A stretch of DNA of 64,000 nucleotides from Sulfitobacter sp. EhC04. GTDB taxonomy: Bacteria > Pseudomonadota > Alphaproteobacteria > Rhodobacterales > Rhodobacteraceae. Positions 9,182 to 18,480 of the stretch are shown piece by piece. The notes beneath the pieces were generated by a model. The model ran no database searches and was not told the origin of the DNA. It was given only the letters and a program-made list of their open reading frames with translations. The translations under genes were made by a program, and so were the position numbers. The stretch's first letter is position 1. Every line of letters begins with the position of its first letter. The DNA lies in NCBI RefSeq assembly GCF_001650875.1, contig NZ_LXYI01000009.1, positions 62,001 to 126,000 of the forward strand, given 5' to 3'.

Positions 9182-9380
9182 CCTTGCCCGTTCCCCCTGC
9201 TTTGGTGATCGGCACCAGCTTGCCCGCTTGCCCCCCCGGTCGCAAGACCCCGCGCCGCCGCTTGAGGGAAATTGCCAAATGCACGGGACATGGCCGGAAA
9301 TATGCGTCAGATTTGTCATGAAACAACAATACTTCGACGTCAAAGACGGCGCAGCGAAACACAGCCAGAGGATTCCCGCA

Positions 9381-11408
9381 ATGAAGCGCAGCGACATCGT
9401 CAACGACCCCAGCATCGGCAACAAGGCCGAAGCCTTTGAAGCCTTCGATGACATTCCGACAAACCCCAACCTGACCCGCACCATCGGGGATGTGATCAAC
9501 GCCCGCTACGGACGCCGCGACATGCTGCGCGGGATGCTGGGGGTCTCGGCCACGACCGCGCTTTTCGGCACCTCCGCGCTGATCGCGCCGAAACAGGCGC
9601 AGGCGGCGGCCCATGCCGACAGCCGCTATGTCTTTGACGAGGTGACGGCAGGCAATGACGAGACCCACCATGTGGCCGATGGCTATGACGCGCAGATCCT
9701 GCTGCGCTGGGGTGACCCGATCATGGCCGATGCGCCGGAATTCGACGTGATGAACCAGACAGCGACCGCACAGCTCAAGCAGTTCGGTTACAACAACGAC
9801 TATGTGGGCTTTGTCCCGCTGAACGAGGATGGCACGCGCGGGCTGCTGTGCGTGAATCACGAATACACCAACGAAGAGGTCATGTTCCCCGGTCTGGGCC
9901 GACAGGACAGCGACGGTTTCGCCGGCATGACGCCTGAGTTGATCGACATCGAGATGGCCGCCCATGGCGGCTCCGTCGTCGAGATCGCACAGGACGACGC
10001 GGGGAAATGGTCTGTCGTGCGCGACGGCAAGATGAACCGCCGGATCACGCCGCTGGACACCGCAATGGCCCTCAGCGGCCCCGCCGCTGGCCACAAGCGT
10101 CTGATGACCAATGACGACCCGACAGGGACCAAGGTGATCGGCACGATCAACAACTGCGCAGGCGGCTTGACCCCCTGGGGCACATGGCTGATGGCCGAAG
10201 AGAATTTTCACGGCTATTTCTGGACCGACAATGTCGATGCCGAAGGCAAACCGGTGATCGACAGCGCCAACCCGGAGGCGGCCTCTTATGAACGCTACGG
10301 CGTGCCGGGGGGCTGGTATGCCTGGGGCAAGACCCACGACCGCTGGAACATCGACCGCGAACCCAACATGCCCAACAAGTTCGGCTGGGTGGTCGAGGTT
10401 GACCCGATGGACCCGACCTCCACCCCGGTCAAGCACACCGCACTGGGCCGCTTCCGCCACGAGGGCGCGGAAACGACTGTCGCCTCGGATGGCAAGCTGG
10501 TGATCTACATGGGCGACGACAACCGCTTTGATTACCAGTACAAATATGTCTCCAACGGCACCGTGTCGGACGACCGCGCCGCCAATACCAAGCTGCTGGA
10601 GGACGGCACGCTTTACGTCGCGCGCTTTGATGAGGATGGCACGGTGACTTGGCTGCCGCTGGTGCATGGCGAAGGTCCACTGACAGCGGAAAACGGGTTC
10701 AACGACCAGGGCGATGTGATGATCGACACGCGCATCGCCGCCGATCTGGTCGGGGCCACCCCGATGGACCGCCCCGAAGACGCGCAGCCGCGCGGCGACG
10801 GCACGGCCTATATCATGCTGACCAACAACTCGCGCCGCGAAGAGGGCAACGCCGCCAACCCGCGCCCCCAGAACAACTTTGGCCATATCATCGAGATCAA
10901 GGAAGACGGCGGCAACCATTCGGCCACCTCTGGCACCTGGTCGATCCTGGTGAAATGCGGCGATCCAGCGATTGCCGATGTGGGCGCACAGTGGAACCCC
11001 GAAACCTCTGAAAACGGCTGGTTCGGGTCCCCCGACAACTGCGCCATCGACGCGAACGGGCGGCTGTGGATCTCGACCGATCAGGGATCCAACTGGGGCA
11101 AGACCGGCAAATCAGACGGGCTTTACGCGCTGGAGACCGAAGGCGAGACGCGCGGCACGTCCAAGCTATTTTTCCGCTGCCCCGTGGGCGGCGAGATGTG
11201 CGGCCCCTATTTCACCGACAATGGCGAGACATTGTTTCTGGCGGTGCAGCACCCCGGCACGGATGGCACCAAGGATCTTGCGGGATTTGAGCGCGCCTCG
11301 ACCTTCGAAGACCCGGCAACCCGCTGGCCGGACTTCGACCCCGCCATGCCGCCGCGCCCCTCTGTGGTGGTGGTGACCAAAAAGGGCGGCGGCAAGATCG
11401 CGGTCTGA
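9381..11408 (+). CDS. phoX: PhoX family alkaline phosphatase
   Basis: The 675-residue protein resembles PhoX (DUF839), a periplasmic calcium- and iron-dependent phosphatase that releases phosphate from organic esters. A twin-arginine signal lies near residues 45-75 (GRRDMLRGMLGVSATTALFG). Family segments in the mature part include GLLCVNHEYTNEEVMFPG, GGLTPWGTWLMAEENFHGYF, RFRHEGAETTV and IDANGRLWISTDQG. The ATG at 9381 is chosen for the GAGG ribosome-binding site 8 bp upstream and because PhoX proteins carry an N-terminal leader of this length before the Arg pair. A strong terminator follows. No convincing Pho box was found upstream. Confidence 0.9.
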   Translation: MKRSDIVNDPSIGNKAEAFEAFDDIPTNPNLTRTIGDVINARYGRRDMLRGMLGVSATTALFGTSALIAPKQAQAAAHADSRYVFDEVTAGNDETHHVADGYDAQILLRWGDPIMADAPEFDVMNQTATAQLKQFGYNNDYVGFVPLNEDGTRGLLCVNHEYTNEEVMFPGLGRQDSDGFAGMTPELIDIEMAAHGGSVVEIAQDDAGKWSVVRDGKMNRRITPLDTAMALSGPAAGHKRLMTNDDPTGTKVIGTINNCAGGLTPWGTWLMAEENFHGYFWTDNVDAEGKPVIDSANPEAASYERYGVPGGWYAWGKTHDRWNIDREPNMPNKFGWVVEVDPMDPTSTPVKHTALGRFRHEGAETTVASDGKLVIYMGDDNRFDYQYKYVSNGTVSDDRAANTKLLEDGTLYVARFDEDGTVTWLPLVHGEGPLTAENGFNDQGDVMIDTRIAADLVGATPMDRPEDAQPRGDGTAYIMLTNNSRREEGNAANPRPQNNFGHIIEIKEDGGNHSATSGTWSILVKCGDPAIADVGAQWNPETSENGWFGSPDNCAIDANGRLWISTDQGSNWGKTGKSDGLYALETEGETRGTSKLFFRCPVGGEMCGPYFTDNGETLFLAVQHPGTDGTKDLAGFERASTFEDPATRWPDFDPAMPPRPSVVVVTKKGGGKIAV

Positions 11409-11425
11409 AATCGCTGCCATTGACG

Positions 11426-11454
11426 AAGGGGCCCTGCTTGCGGGGCCCCTTTCT
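11426..11454 (+). terminator. Rho-independent terminator of phoX
   Basis: AAGGGGCCC at 11426-11434 pairs with GGGCCCCTT at 11443-11451 around an 8-nt loop and runs into TTTCT. It begins 18 bp after the phoX stop. Confidence 0.85.
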
Positions 11455-11651
11455 GTTGGATGCCTTGCGCAACCTGCTGTGTGTCAGATCGGGGGGCGAC
11501 CGGAACAGCAGTGCTTTGTGCCGAGCGCAGTGAAGGGTTGCTTTGAGACCATCGTGACGCGAAGTGCAAGACGGGCCAGCGCCTGCGGCTTGTTCCGGGC
11601 CTGGGTGCCAGTGATCGGCGGCAGCCTCGTTCGCATGGCTGTACCACGGGA

Positions 11652-12842
11652 TCACGTTACGCGGCTGCGCACCTTGTAGGCCTCATCGTCCCACAGGTTG
11701 TTCACCATCACATCCCGGATCACCGCAACCGCTGCACTCACGTCACCAGCATCCAGATAGAGCGGCGTGAACCCGAACCGCATGATATCCGGCGCGCGGA
11801 AATCGCCGATCACGCCCCGGTCAATCAGCGCCTGCATCGCGGCATAACCATGTTCGAACCGGAACGACACCTGGCTGCCACGCACCTGCGCGTCGCGCGG
11901 GCTGGCCAGGGTGAGCTGCGGCACATCGCGCTCCACCTCTTCGATGAACTGCTCCTGCAAGGCGATGGAGGCGGCGCGCAGGTCGTTCATGTCAACGCCT
12001 TCCCAGACCTTCATCGCCTCTTGCAGCGCGGCCATTTGCAAGATCGGCGGCGTGCCGACACGCATCCGTTCAATCCCCCGACCGGGTGTGTAATTGAGAT
12101 CGAAATCAAACGGCGCGCGGTGACCCAGCCAGCCACTGAGCGCCGGTTCCGCCACATCCGCAAGATCGGGGCGCACATAGATGAATCCCGGCGCGCCCGG
12201 CCCGCCATTCAGGTACTTGTAGGTACAGCCCACCGCGAACTCACAGTTTGACCCCTTCAGGTCCACCGGCAAGGCGCCTGCCGAATGCGCCAGATCCCAG
12301 ACCATGACCGCGCCCGCCGCATGGGCCAGGTCGGTCATCGGCTTCATCTCGTGCTTGCGACCCGTGCGGTAATCCACCTCTGTCAGCATCACCACGGCAA
12401 TGCTGTCGTCGATCGCCTCCGCCACTGCCTCCGGCTCCACCGTTTTCAGCTCGTAACCTTGCTCCAGCAGGCCCACCAACCCTTCGGCGATATAAAGATC
12501 GCTGGGGAAGTTGCCGGTGTCACTGAGGATCACGCGCCGCTCTGGCCGCATCTTCACCGCCGAGGCCAGCGCCTGATAGACCTTGATCGACAAGGTATCT
12601 CCCATCACCACCGACCCCTGCGGCGCGCCGATCAGCCGACCCACCGCATCGCCCACGTCCGAGGGCATCGCCATCCATCCGGCCTTGTTCCAGCCCCGGA
12701 TCAGCATCTGCGCCCATTCCTCGTTCATCACGCCGGACACCCGCGCCGGCACATCCACGGGCATCGGACCCAGCGAATTGCCATCCAGATAGATCACGCC
12801 CTCGGGCAGGATGAAACGGTCTTTTCTCAATACATCAGCCAC
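11652..12842 (-). CDS. kynU: Kynureninase
   Basis: This PLP enzyme of 396 residues cleaves L-kynurenine to anthranilate and alanine. Family features are IYLDGNSLGPMP near residue 20, the conserved VVMLTEVDYRTG, AVMVWDLAHSAGALPVDL, and the PLP lysine in GCTYKYLNGGPGAPGF. A GTG start at 12842 is used; it abuts the stop of kynA. It is the last gene of the eight-gene operon and supplies the anthranilate that the upstream enzymes activate and degrade. No kynurenine formamidase (kynB) is seen in the window. Confidence 0.97.
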   Translation of the reverse strand: MADVLRKDRFILPEGVIYLDGNSLGPMPVDVPARVSGVMNEEWAQMLIRGWNKAGWMAMPSDVGDAVGRLIGAPQGSVVMGDTLSIKVYQALASAVKMRPERRVILSDTGNFPSDLYIAEGLVGLLEQGYELKTVEPEAVAEAIDDSIAVVMLTEVDYRTGRKHEMKPMTDLAHAAGAVMVWDLAHSAGALPVDLKGSNCEFAVGCTYKYLNGGPGAPGFIYVRPDLADVAEPALSGWLGHRAPFDFDLNYTPGRGIERMRVGTPPILQMAALQEAMKVWEGVDMNDLRAASIALQEQFIEEVERDVPQLTLASPRDAQVRGSQVSFRFEHGYAAMQALIDRGVIGDFRAPDIMRFGFTPLYLDAGDVSAAVAVIRDVMVNNLWDDEAYKVRSRVT

Positions 12843-13670
12843 TTACAGCGCTCCTCTCACGTTCCACAACTCGGGGAACAACTCCACTTCCAACATCTTG
12901 CGCAGATAGGCCACCCCACTGGTGCCGCCGGTGCCGCGCTTGAATCCGATGATGCGTTCCACCGTGGTGACATGGTTGAACCGCCAGCGGCGGAAGTAAT
13001 CCTCCAGATCGACCAGTTTCTCGGCCAGTTCATAAAGTTCCCAATGGGTTTCGGGGTCTTCGTATATCTTTTGCCACAGGTCCTGCACTGCCGGGTCGGC
13101 CTTCCAGTCGCCCTCGCCCGGGACGCCGGCCAATGAGGGCACATCCAGCCGCGCACAGACCGTATCAATCGCAACCTGATAGAGGCTGGGCTGCGCCAGT
13201 TCCGTTTTCAGCGCCTCGTATGCCTCTGCCTTGTGCTTGTGCAACTTCATCAACGCGCCAATACGGTTGCCCAGCAGATATTCAACCAGCCGGTACTGAT
13301 GCGACTGAAAACCGCTTGAATTTCCGAGGCTTGGCCGAAACGCCGTGTATTCGCTGGGGGTCATGGTGCGCAGCACGTCCCAGGCCGAATTCAACTGCTC
13401 AAAGATCCGCGCAACGCGGGTGAGCATCTTGAAGGCGGGTTGCAGCCTGCCCTGCAACATCGACTGACGCGCCGCCTGCAATTCATGGATCGCCAGCCGC
13501 ATCCACAGCTCAGACGTCTGGTGCTGCACGATGAACAACATCTCGTCATGGGCCGTGCTTTGCGGGTGCTGGGCCGACAGGATGGCGTCAAGGCCCAGAT
13601 AATCGCCATAGGACATGTCCTTGGCAAAATCCATCTTCGCCCCTTCGGAGGCGCTGTCAAAGTCGCTCAT
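12843..13670 (-). CDS. kynA: Tryptophan 2,3-dioxygenase
   Basis: This heme dioxygenase of 275 residues opens the indole ring of tryptophan to N-formylkynurenine. The substrate-binding helix [18 protein letters not shown] near residue 45 is conserved. The C-terminal segment [19 protein letters not shown] contains the axial heme histidine, and [11 protein letters not shown] follows. The start codon overlaps the stop of the CoA ligase gene (ATGA), and the stop touches the kynU start, so the three are translationally linked. Confidence 0.97.
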   Translation of the reverse strand: MSDFDSASEGAKMDFAKDMSYGDYLGLDAILSAQHPQSTAHDEMLFIVQHQTSELWMRLAIHELQAARQSMLQGRLQPAFKMLTRVARIFEQLNSAWDVLRTMTPSEYTAFRPSLGNSSGFQSHQYRLVEYLLGNRIGALMKLHKHKAEAYEALKTELAQPSLYQVAIDTVCARLDVPSLAGVPGEGDWKADPAVQDLWQKIYEDPETHWELYELAEKLVDLEDYFRRWRFNHVTTVERIIGFKRGTGGTSGVAYLRKMLEVELFPELWNVRGAL

Positions 13671-15286
13671 GTTTTCTCCCGCAGTGCAAAGCGCTGGATT
13701 TTCCCGGTCGCCGTTTTTGGCAGATCATCCACAAAACGAACGTCACGGGGGTATTTATAGGGTGCAATTTCCGCTTTAACATGATCCTGCAACAGCTTGA
13801 CAGTGCTGGCATCTTTCGGCGCACCCTCGACCAGAACCACATGCGCCTGCACGATACAGCCGCGCGCCTCGTCCGGGGCACCGACCACGGCACATTCTCT
13901 GACCATCGGGTGGCTCAGCAGCGCCGCCTCCACCTCTGGCCCGGCGATATTGTACCCGGCAGAAATGATCATATCATCATTCCGCGCTGCAAAATGCAGA
14001 TAGCCGTCCTCGTCCATGGTGAAACTGTCGCCGGTGATATTCCAACCGTCCTTGACATAGACCTGCTGCCGGTCGTCGGCCAGATAACGGCAGCCGGTCG
14101 GGCCCCGCACCGCGAGCCGCCCAACCTCGCCGCGTGGCACTTCCGCGCCTTTCTCGTCGATCACCCTGGCCTCATAGCCTGTCACCGGCTTGCCCGTGCA
14201 AGCGGCCCTGTGATCGTCGAACCGGTTGGAAATGAAGATGTGCAGCATCTCTGTCGCCCCGATCCCGTCCAGCATCGGTTTGCCGGTCTTTTCCTTCCAG
14301 TCGTGATAGACGGGTGCGGGCAACGTCTCTCCCGCGCTGACCGCGGCGCGCAGCGAGCTGAGGTCAGCCCCATCCTCCATCGCCTGCAACATCGCACGAT
14401 ATGCCGTGGGCGCGGTGAAACAGACGGTTGCCTTGAATTTCTCAATGATTTCAATCATATTCGGCGGGCTTGCCGTCTCCAACAGCGTCGCCGCCGCCCC
14501 GAAGCGAAGCGGAAAGACTGCCAAACCGCCCAGCCCGAAGGTGAAGGCCAGCGGCGGTGAGCCGACAAAGACATCCTCTGGCGTCACACCCAGCACCTCG
14601 CGGGCGTAGCCGTCCGCGATGATCATCAGATCGCGGTGGAAATGCATCGTCGCCTTGGGGCTGCCCGTGGTCCCCGACGTGAAGCCCAGCAGCGCCACGT
14701 CATCCGCCGAAGTCTCGACCGCGTCGAACCTCACCGGCTTTTCCAGCGCCAGCCGGTCCAGTTCCGCGTCATGGTTGGAGGTGCCGTCGAAACCCACCAC
14801 GGTTGTCAGGAAATCAGAGGTCTTGGCACAGGTGGTCATTTCATCCATCAACCGCGTGTCGCACAGCGCGTGGCTGATCTCCGCCTTGTCCACAATCGCC
14901 GCCAACTCGCGGGCGCGCAACATCGGCATGGTGTTGACCACAACCGCGCCCGCCTTGGTCGCGGCCAGCCAGCAGGCCACCATGGCGGGATTGTTGGCCG
15001 AGCGGATAAGCACGCGATTACCGGGCTTTACGCCGAGGTCTTCAACCAGTGCACGGGCCAGTTTATTGGTCCAGTCGGTCAATTCCTTATAGGTGCGCCG
15101 CCGCCCGTTGCCGATCAGGGCGGTGTGATCCCCAAACCCTTTTTCAACCATTGAATCAGTCAGTTCCACACCGACATTCAACTTTTCCGGATAATCAAAC
15201 CCATCCAACAGAAAATCGGGCCAATCGCCCTGCGCGGGCAGGTTGTCGCGGGTGAAGGTATCTGTGTGAGCCGAAACGCCAAGCAT
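13667..15286 (-). CDS. 2-aminobenzoate (anthranilate)-CoA ligase, benzoate-CoA ligase family
   Basis: The 539-residue AMP-forming acyl-CoA synthetase has the ATP loop [19 protein letters not shown] near residue 190, the [20 protein letters not shown] region, and the C-terminal lysine motif [14 protein letters not shown]. The N-terminal segment is typical of the benzoate/2-aminobenzoate-CoA ligase group. Context gives the substrate: kynA-kynU make anthranilate and the operon begins with an anthraniloyl-CoA monooxygenase/reductase. It therefore most likely makes anthraniloyl-CoA from anthranilate, ATP and CoA. It starts 1 bp after the acyl-CoA dehydrogenase stop and overlaps kynA by 4 bp. Confidence 0.88.
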   Translation of the reverse strand: MLGVSAHTDTFTRDNLPAQGDWPDFLLDGFDYPEKLNVGVELTDSMVEKGFGDHTALIGNGRRRTYKELTDWTNKLARALVEDLGVKPGNRVLIRSANNPAMVACWLAATKAGAVVVNTMPMLRARELAAIVDKAEISHALCDTRLMDEMTTCAKTSDFLTTVVGFDGTSNHDAELDRLALEKPVRFDAVETSADDVALLGFTSGTTGSPKATMHFHRDLMIIADGYAREVLGVTPEDVFVGSPPLAFTFGLGGLAVFPLRFGAAATLLETASPPNMIEIIEKFKATVCFTAPTAYRAMLQAMEDGADLSSLRAAVSAGETLPAPVYHDWKEKTGKPMLDGIGATEMLHIFISNRFDDHRAACTGKPVTGYEARVIDEKGAEVPRGEVGRLAVRGPTGCRYLADDRQQVYVKDGWNITGDSFTMDEDGYLHFAARNDDMIISAGYNIAGPEVEAALLSHPMVRECAVVGAPDEARGCIVQAHVVLVEGAPKDASTVKLLQDHVKAEIAPYKYPRDVRFVDDLPKTATGKIQRFALREKT

Positions 15287-15287
15287 G

Positions 15288-16436
15288 TCAGTGTCCTCCC
15301 AATGTCTGGCGGGCGATCACGACGCGTTGCACGTCGGAGGCCCCTTCATAGATGCGTAACGCGCGGATCTCGCGGTAGAGGCTTTCGACCATCTGGCCGT
15401 GCCGCACACCGTCGCCGCCATGCAGTTGCACCGCCTTGTCGATTACCTGTTGCGCGTGGTCGGTGGCAAAAAGCTTGGCCATCGCCGCCTCGCGGGTCAC
15501 GCGCGGCGCGCCGGAATCCTTGGTCCAGGCGGCGCGGTAGATCAGCAAGGCACTCGCATCCACATCCACCGCCATGTCGGCGATATGGCCCTGTACCATC
15601 TGCAGATCGGCCAGCGGCGCGCCCTGCACCTTGCGGGCAGTCACGCGGGCAATCGCCTCGTCCAGCGCCCGGCGGGCAAAACCGAGTGCTGCCGCCGCCA
15701 CGGTGGAGCGGAAAACATCCAGCACCGACATGGCAATGCCGAAGCCCTTGCCGCGTTCACCAATCAGCGCCGAGCCGGGGATCTTCACGTTGTCGAAATG
15801 CAGCGTCGCCAGCGGATGCGGTGCGATGGTTTCCAGCCGTTCCTCCACGATCAGGCCGGGCGTGTCGGCGGGTACGACAAAGGCCGACAACCCCCGCGCG
15901 CCCGGTGTTTCGCCGGTCCGTGCGAAAACCGTATAGACATCGGCGATGCCGCCATTGGAAATCCAGGTCTTGCGCCCGTTCAGCACAAAGCCGTTGCCTT
16001 CCGTTTCCGCCGTCATGGTCGAACTGGCCACGTCTGACCCCGATTGCGGCTCGGTCAGGGCAAAGGCGGAAATCGCCTCTCCGGCCCGTGTCTTGGGCAA
16101 CCAGGCCGCCTGCTGTTCCGGCGTGCCGAAAAGCGAGATCGCACCGGTGCCCAGCCCCTGCATGGCAAAGGCGAAATCGGCCAGCCCGTCATGCCGCGCC
16201 AGGGTCTCGCGGATCAGGCAGAGGCTGCGCACGTCCAGCACCTGATCGCCCTCGGCCCCGGAATGACGCAACCAGCCGCCCGCCCCAAGGCGCGCCACCA
16301 GATCGCGGCAGGCCGCATCCGTATCGCTGTGATCCACCTCGCCCAGCGTCTTGCCGGCCCAATCGTCCAGCGCCTCCGCCAGTTCGCGGTGGCGGTCCTC
16401 GAAAAACGGCCAGGTTAGGAAACTCCGGTCAGACAT
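15288..16436 (-). CDS. Acyl-CoA dehydrogenase
   Basis: The 382-residue flavoprotein has standard segments: the FAD-binding [36 protein letters not shown], the substrate-proximal [21 protein letters not shown], and the catalytic base region [20 protein letters not shown], whose Glu in YEGAS is the usual general base. The ATG at 16436 is preferred over one 9 bp upstream because a GGGGGA ribosome-binding site is 9 nt away from it and abuts the upstream ATG. Its place between the enoyl-CoA hydratase and the CoA ligase suggests it desaturates an alicyclic CoA intermediate of anthraniloyl-CoA breakdown. Confidence 0.9.
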   Translation of the reverse strand: MSDRSFLTWPFFEDRHRELAEALDDWAGKTLGEVDHSDTDAACRDLVARLGAGGWLRHSGAEGDQVLDVRSLCLIRETLARHDGLADFAFAMQGLGTGAISLFGTPEQQAAWLPKTRAGEAISAFALTEPQSGSDVASSTMTAETEGNGFVLNGRKTWISNGGIADVYTVFARTGETPGARGLSAFVVPADTPGLIVEERLETIAPHPLATLHFDNVKIPGSALIGERGKGFGIAMSVLDVFRSTVAAAALGFARRALDEAIARVTARKVQGAPLADLQMVQGHIADMAVDVDASALLIYRAAWTKDSGAPRVTREAAMAKLFATDHAQQVIDKAVQLHGGDGVRHGQMVESLYREIRALRIYEGASDVQRVVIARQTLGGH

Positions 16437-16494
16437 GATGCGCATTCCCCCGCTTCTTTATGCCAAAAATACTCCAACGCCCGGCCTGCATCTC

Positions 16495-17295
16495 TCAGTC
16501 CCCCTCAAAGACCGGGCGTTCCTTGGCCACAAAGGCCTTGTAGGCGCGCTCGAAATCGCCGGTCTGCATGCAGATCGCCTGGGCCTGCGCCTCGGCCTCG
16601 ATGGCCTGTTCGATCGACATGGCCCATTCCTGCGCCAGCATCGTCTTGGTCATCATATGGGCAAAGTTCGGGCCGGCCTGAATCTGCTGCGCCAGCTTCA
16701 ATGCGTCCGCCTCCAGCGCGTCTGCGCCGGTGAGCCGGTTGAAAAAGCCCCAGCGCTCGCCCTCGTCCGCCGACATCGACCGCCCGGTGTAAAGCAACTC
16801 TGCCGCCCGTGTCTGACCGATGATGCGCGGCAGGATCGCGCAGGCGCCCATGTCGCAGCCCGCAAGCCCGACACGGGTGAACAGGAACGCGGTCTTCGCC
16901 TCGGGCGTGGCGATGCGCAGGTCGGACGCCATGGCGATGATCGCACCCGCACCGACGCAGATGCCATCGACAGCGGCGATCACTGGCTTGCCGCAGTTCA
17001 CGATGGCCTTGACCAGATCGCCGGTCATGCGCGTGAACCGCAGCAGTTCCTTCATGTTCATTTTGGTCAAAGGGCCAATGATATCATGCACATCCCCGCC
17101 GGAGCTGAAGTTTCCCCCGTTGGAGCCAAAGACCACCACATCCACGTCATCGGCATAGACCAGATCACGGAACCAGTCGCGCATTTCGGCATAGCTGTCA
17201 AAGGTCAGCGGGTTCTTGCGGTCCGGGCGGTCCAGCCGCACAGTGGCGATCCCGTCCTTGATGTCACAAATGAAATGCTTCACGTCACTGCGCAT
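16495..17295 (-). CDS. Enoyl-CoA hydratase/isomerase family protein
   Basis: The 266-residue crotonase-fold protein has the oxyanion-hole segments [13 protein letters not shown] and [21 protein letters not shown]. At the first catalytic Glu position of typical hydratases (PEI-x-LG) this protein reads TRVGLAG, so that acid is absent; a Glu is present in [10 protein letters not shown]. This pattern fits a specialised hydratase, hydrolase or isomerase rather than a generic one. The ATG at 17295 has a GAGGAG site just upstream. Its first codons overlap the 3' end of the MarR gene. It probably acts on ring-reduced CoA esters in this operon. Confidence 0.88.
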   Translation of the reverse strand: MRSDVKHFICDIKDGIATVRLDRPDRKNPLTFDSYAEMRDWFRDLVYADDVDVVVFGSNGGNFSSGGDVHDIIGPLTKMNMKELLRFTRMTGDLVKAIVNCGKPVIAAVDGICVGAGAIIAMASDLRIATPEAKTAFLFTRVGLAGCDMGACAILPRIIGQTRAAELLYTGRSMSADEGERWGFFNRLTGADALEADALKLAQQIQAGPNFAHMMTKTMLAQEWAMSIEQAIEAEAQAQAICMQTGDFERAYKAFVAKERPVFEGD

Positions 17296-17749
17296 TTGCA
17301 GTCTCCTCTTTTTCAAATTCGGCAGCGGTGGCAAAGGCTTGCAGCCCTTCGGCCATCGCGCGGGCATCGGCGGGGCTGACCCCCGCCAGCATCTTGTCGA
17401 TCCAGTTTTCATGGGCCTGCGCCTGGCGCGCAAACTCCTTTTGCCCCGCAGGCGTCAGGCGCAGGATGATGGCGCGGCGGTCCCCCGGCACCGGGGTACG
17501 TTCCACCAGACCTTCATCGCTCAGCCGGTCCGCGATGCCGGTCACATTGCCGTTCGACACCCGCAGCACCCCGCTGAGCTGGCTCATCTTCAGCCCTTCG
17601 GGATGCCGCGACAGGGCTGACATCACGTCAAAGCGCGGCAGCGTCGTGTTGTGCTCGCGGCGCAGTTTCTCACGCACTTCCTGTTCCATGCCCCGCACCA
17701 CCTTGAGCAGGCGGAGCCAGAGGCGCAGCCGGTCTTTGGCGGCACTCAT
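17285..17749 (-). CDS. MarR family transcriptional regulator
   Basis: The 154-residue winged-helix regulator shows the MarR core: [23 protein letters not shown], the recognition helix region [23 protein letters not shown], and the wing [15 protein letters not shown]. It lies inside the anthraniloyl-CoA operon, with 4-bp (upstream) and 11-bp (downstream) overlaps. MarR proteins in aromatic-acid operons commonly repress their own operon and are released by aryl-CoA ligands. That role is inferred here from position; a candidate operator lies at 20824-20852. Confidence 0.93.
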   Translation of the reverse strand: MSAAKDRLRLWLRLLKVVRGMEQEVREKLRREHNTTLPRFDVMSALSRHPEGLKMSQLSGVLRVSNGNVTGIADRLSDEGLVERTPVPGDRRAIILRLTPAGQKEFARQAQAHENWIDKMLAGVSPADARAMAEGLQAFATAAEFEKEETANAQ

Positions 17750-18480
17750 ACCTCGCCCCCCGACAGGGACAGCGTGTGGCCGTTCACTGCGGCGGCACCG
17801 TCAGACAACAGGTAAAGCGCTGCGGCGGCAACCTCGGAGGTTTTGACAAAGCGGTTCTGCGGGCTGGCCCTGGCCAGGATGGCGCGCGCCTCGTCTTCGC
17901 TCTTGCCGGTGGATTGCACAATGTTGTCCACGCTGCGGGCCAGCAGCGGCGTGTCGATGAACCCCGGACAGATGGCGTTTACCGTGATGCCCGTGCGGGC
18001 CAGTTCCAGCGCCAGCGCGCGGGTCAGGCCGATCACCCCATGTTTCGCCGTGACGTAGCCCGCAACATAGGGATAGCCCTTGAGCCCGGCGGTGGAGGCG
18101 ACAACAATCAGCCGCCCGGTGCCTGCATCCTTCATATCCGCCAGCGCCGCCTGCCAGACGTTGAAGACACCGGTCACATTGACCGCCATCATCTCGGTCA
18201 TGTCCTGCGCGGTGATCTTGTGAAAGGGGGCCGAATGGGCGGCCCCTGCGTTGGCGATAACCCCGGTGATCGGCCCCTGCGCATCCCGCGCGGCGGCAAA
18301 GGCTGTGGCGACCGCGTCCGGGTCGGTCACATCGCAGAGCTGATAGGGCAGCCCCTGCTCTTTCAGCGGCGCTTCGCGGCGGCCCATGATCGTGACGGCG
18401 GTGCCGGATTTTGCCACCGCCTGCGCAATCTCGGCACCTACGCCGGTGCCGCCTCCGGTGACAATCACATGGCCGGTCAT
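17746..18480 (-). CDS. SDR family NAD(P)-dependent oxidoreductase
   Basis: The 244-residue classical short-chain dehydrogenase has the nucleotide loop [14 protein letters not shown] at the N-terminus, the NAG segment [10 protein letters not shown], the catalytic serine region [11 protein letters not shown] and YVTAKHGV with the Tyr-x-x-x-Lys pair. It overlaps the genes on both sides by 4 bp (ATGA). In this operon it would oxidise a 3-hydroxyacyl-CoA-type intermediate downstream of ring reduction, by analogy with the aerobic 2-aminobenzoyl-CoA pathway of Azoarcus/Thauera. The substrate is inferred. Confidence 0.9.
   Translation of the reverse strand: MTGHVIVTGGGTGVGAEIAQAVAKSGTAVTIMGRREAPLKEQGLPYQLCDVTDPDAVATAFAAARDAQGPITGVIANAGAAHSAPFHKITAQDMTEMMAVNVTGVFNVWQAALADMKDAGTGRLIVVASTAGLKGYPYVAGYVTAKHGVIGLTRALALELARTGITVNAICPGFIDTPLLARSVDNIVQSTGKSEDEARAILARASPQNRFVKTSEVAAAALYLLSDGAAAVNGHTLSLSGGEV

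Noticed and set aside
9290-9340. Possible Pho box upstream of phoX
   Set aside because: Only a single TTGTCAT half-site at about 9313 could be matched; an 11-bp-spaced second half is too poor.
9087-10919. A 610-codon open frame on the minus strand antisense to phoX
   Set aside because: It is the complement of a strongly conserved PhoX gene and its translation has no recognisable motifs; it arises from GC-rich codon bias.
11455-11651. Possible small gene downstream of phoX
   Set aside because: Short frames have no ribosome-binding sites or domain features; the stretch is left as intergenic after the phoX terminator.
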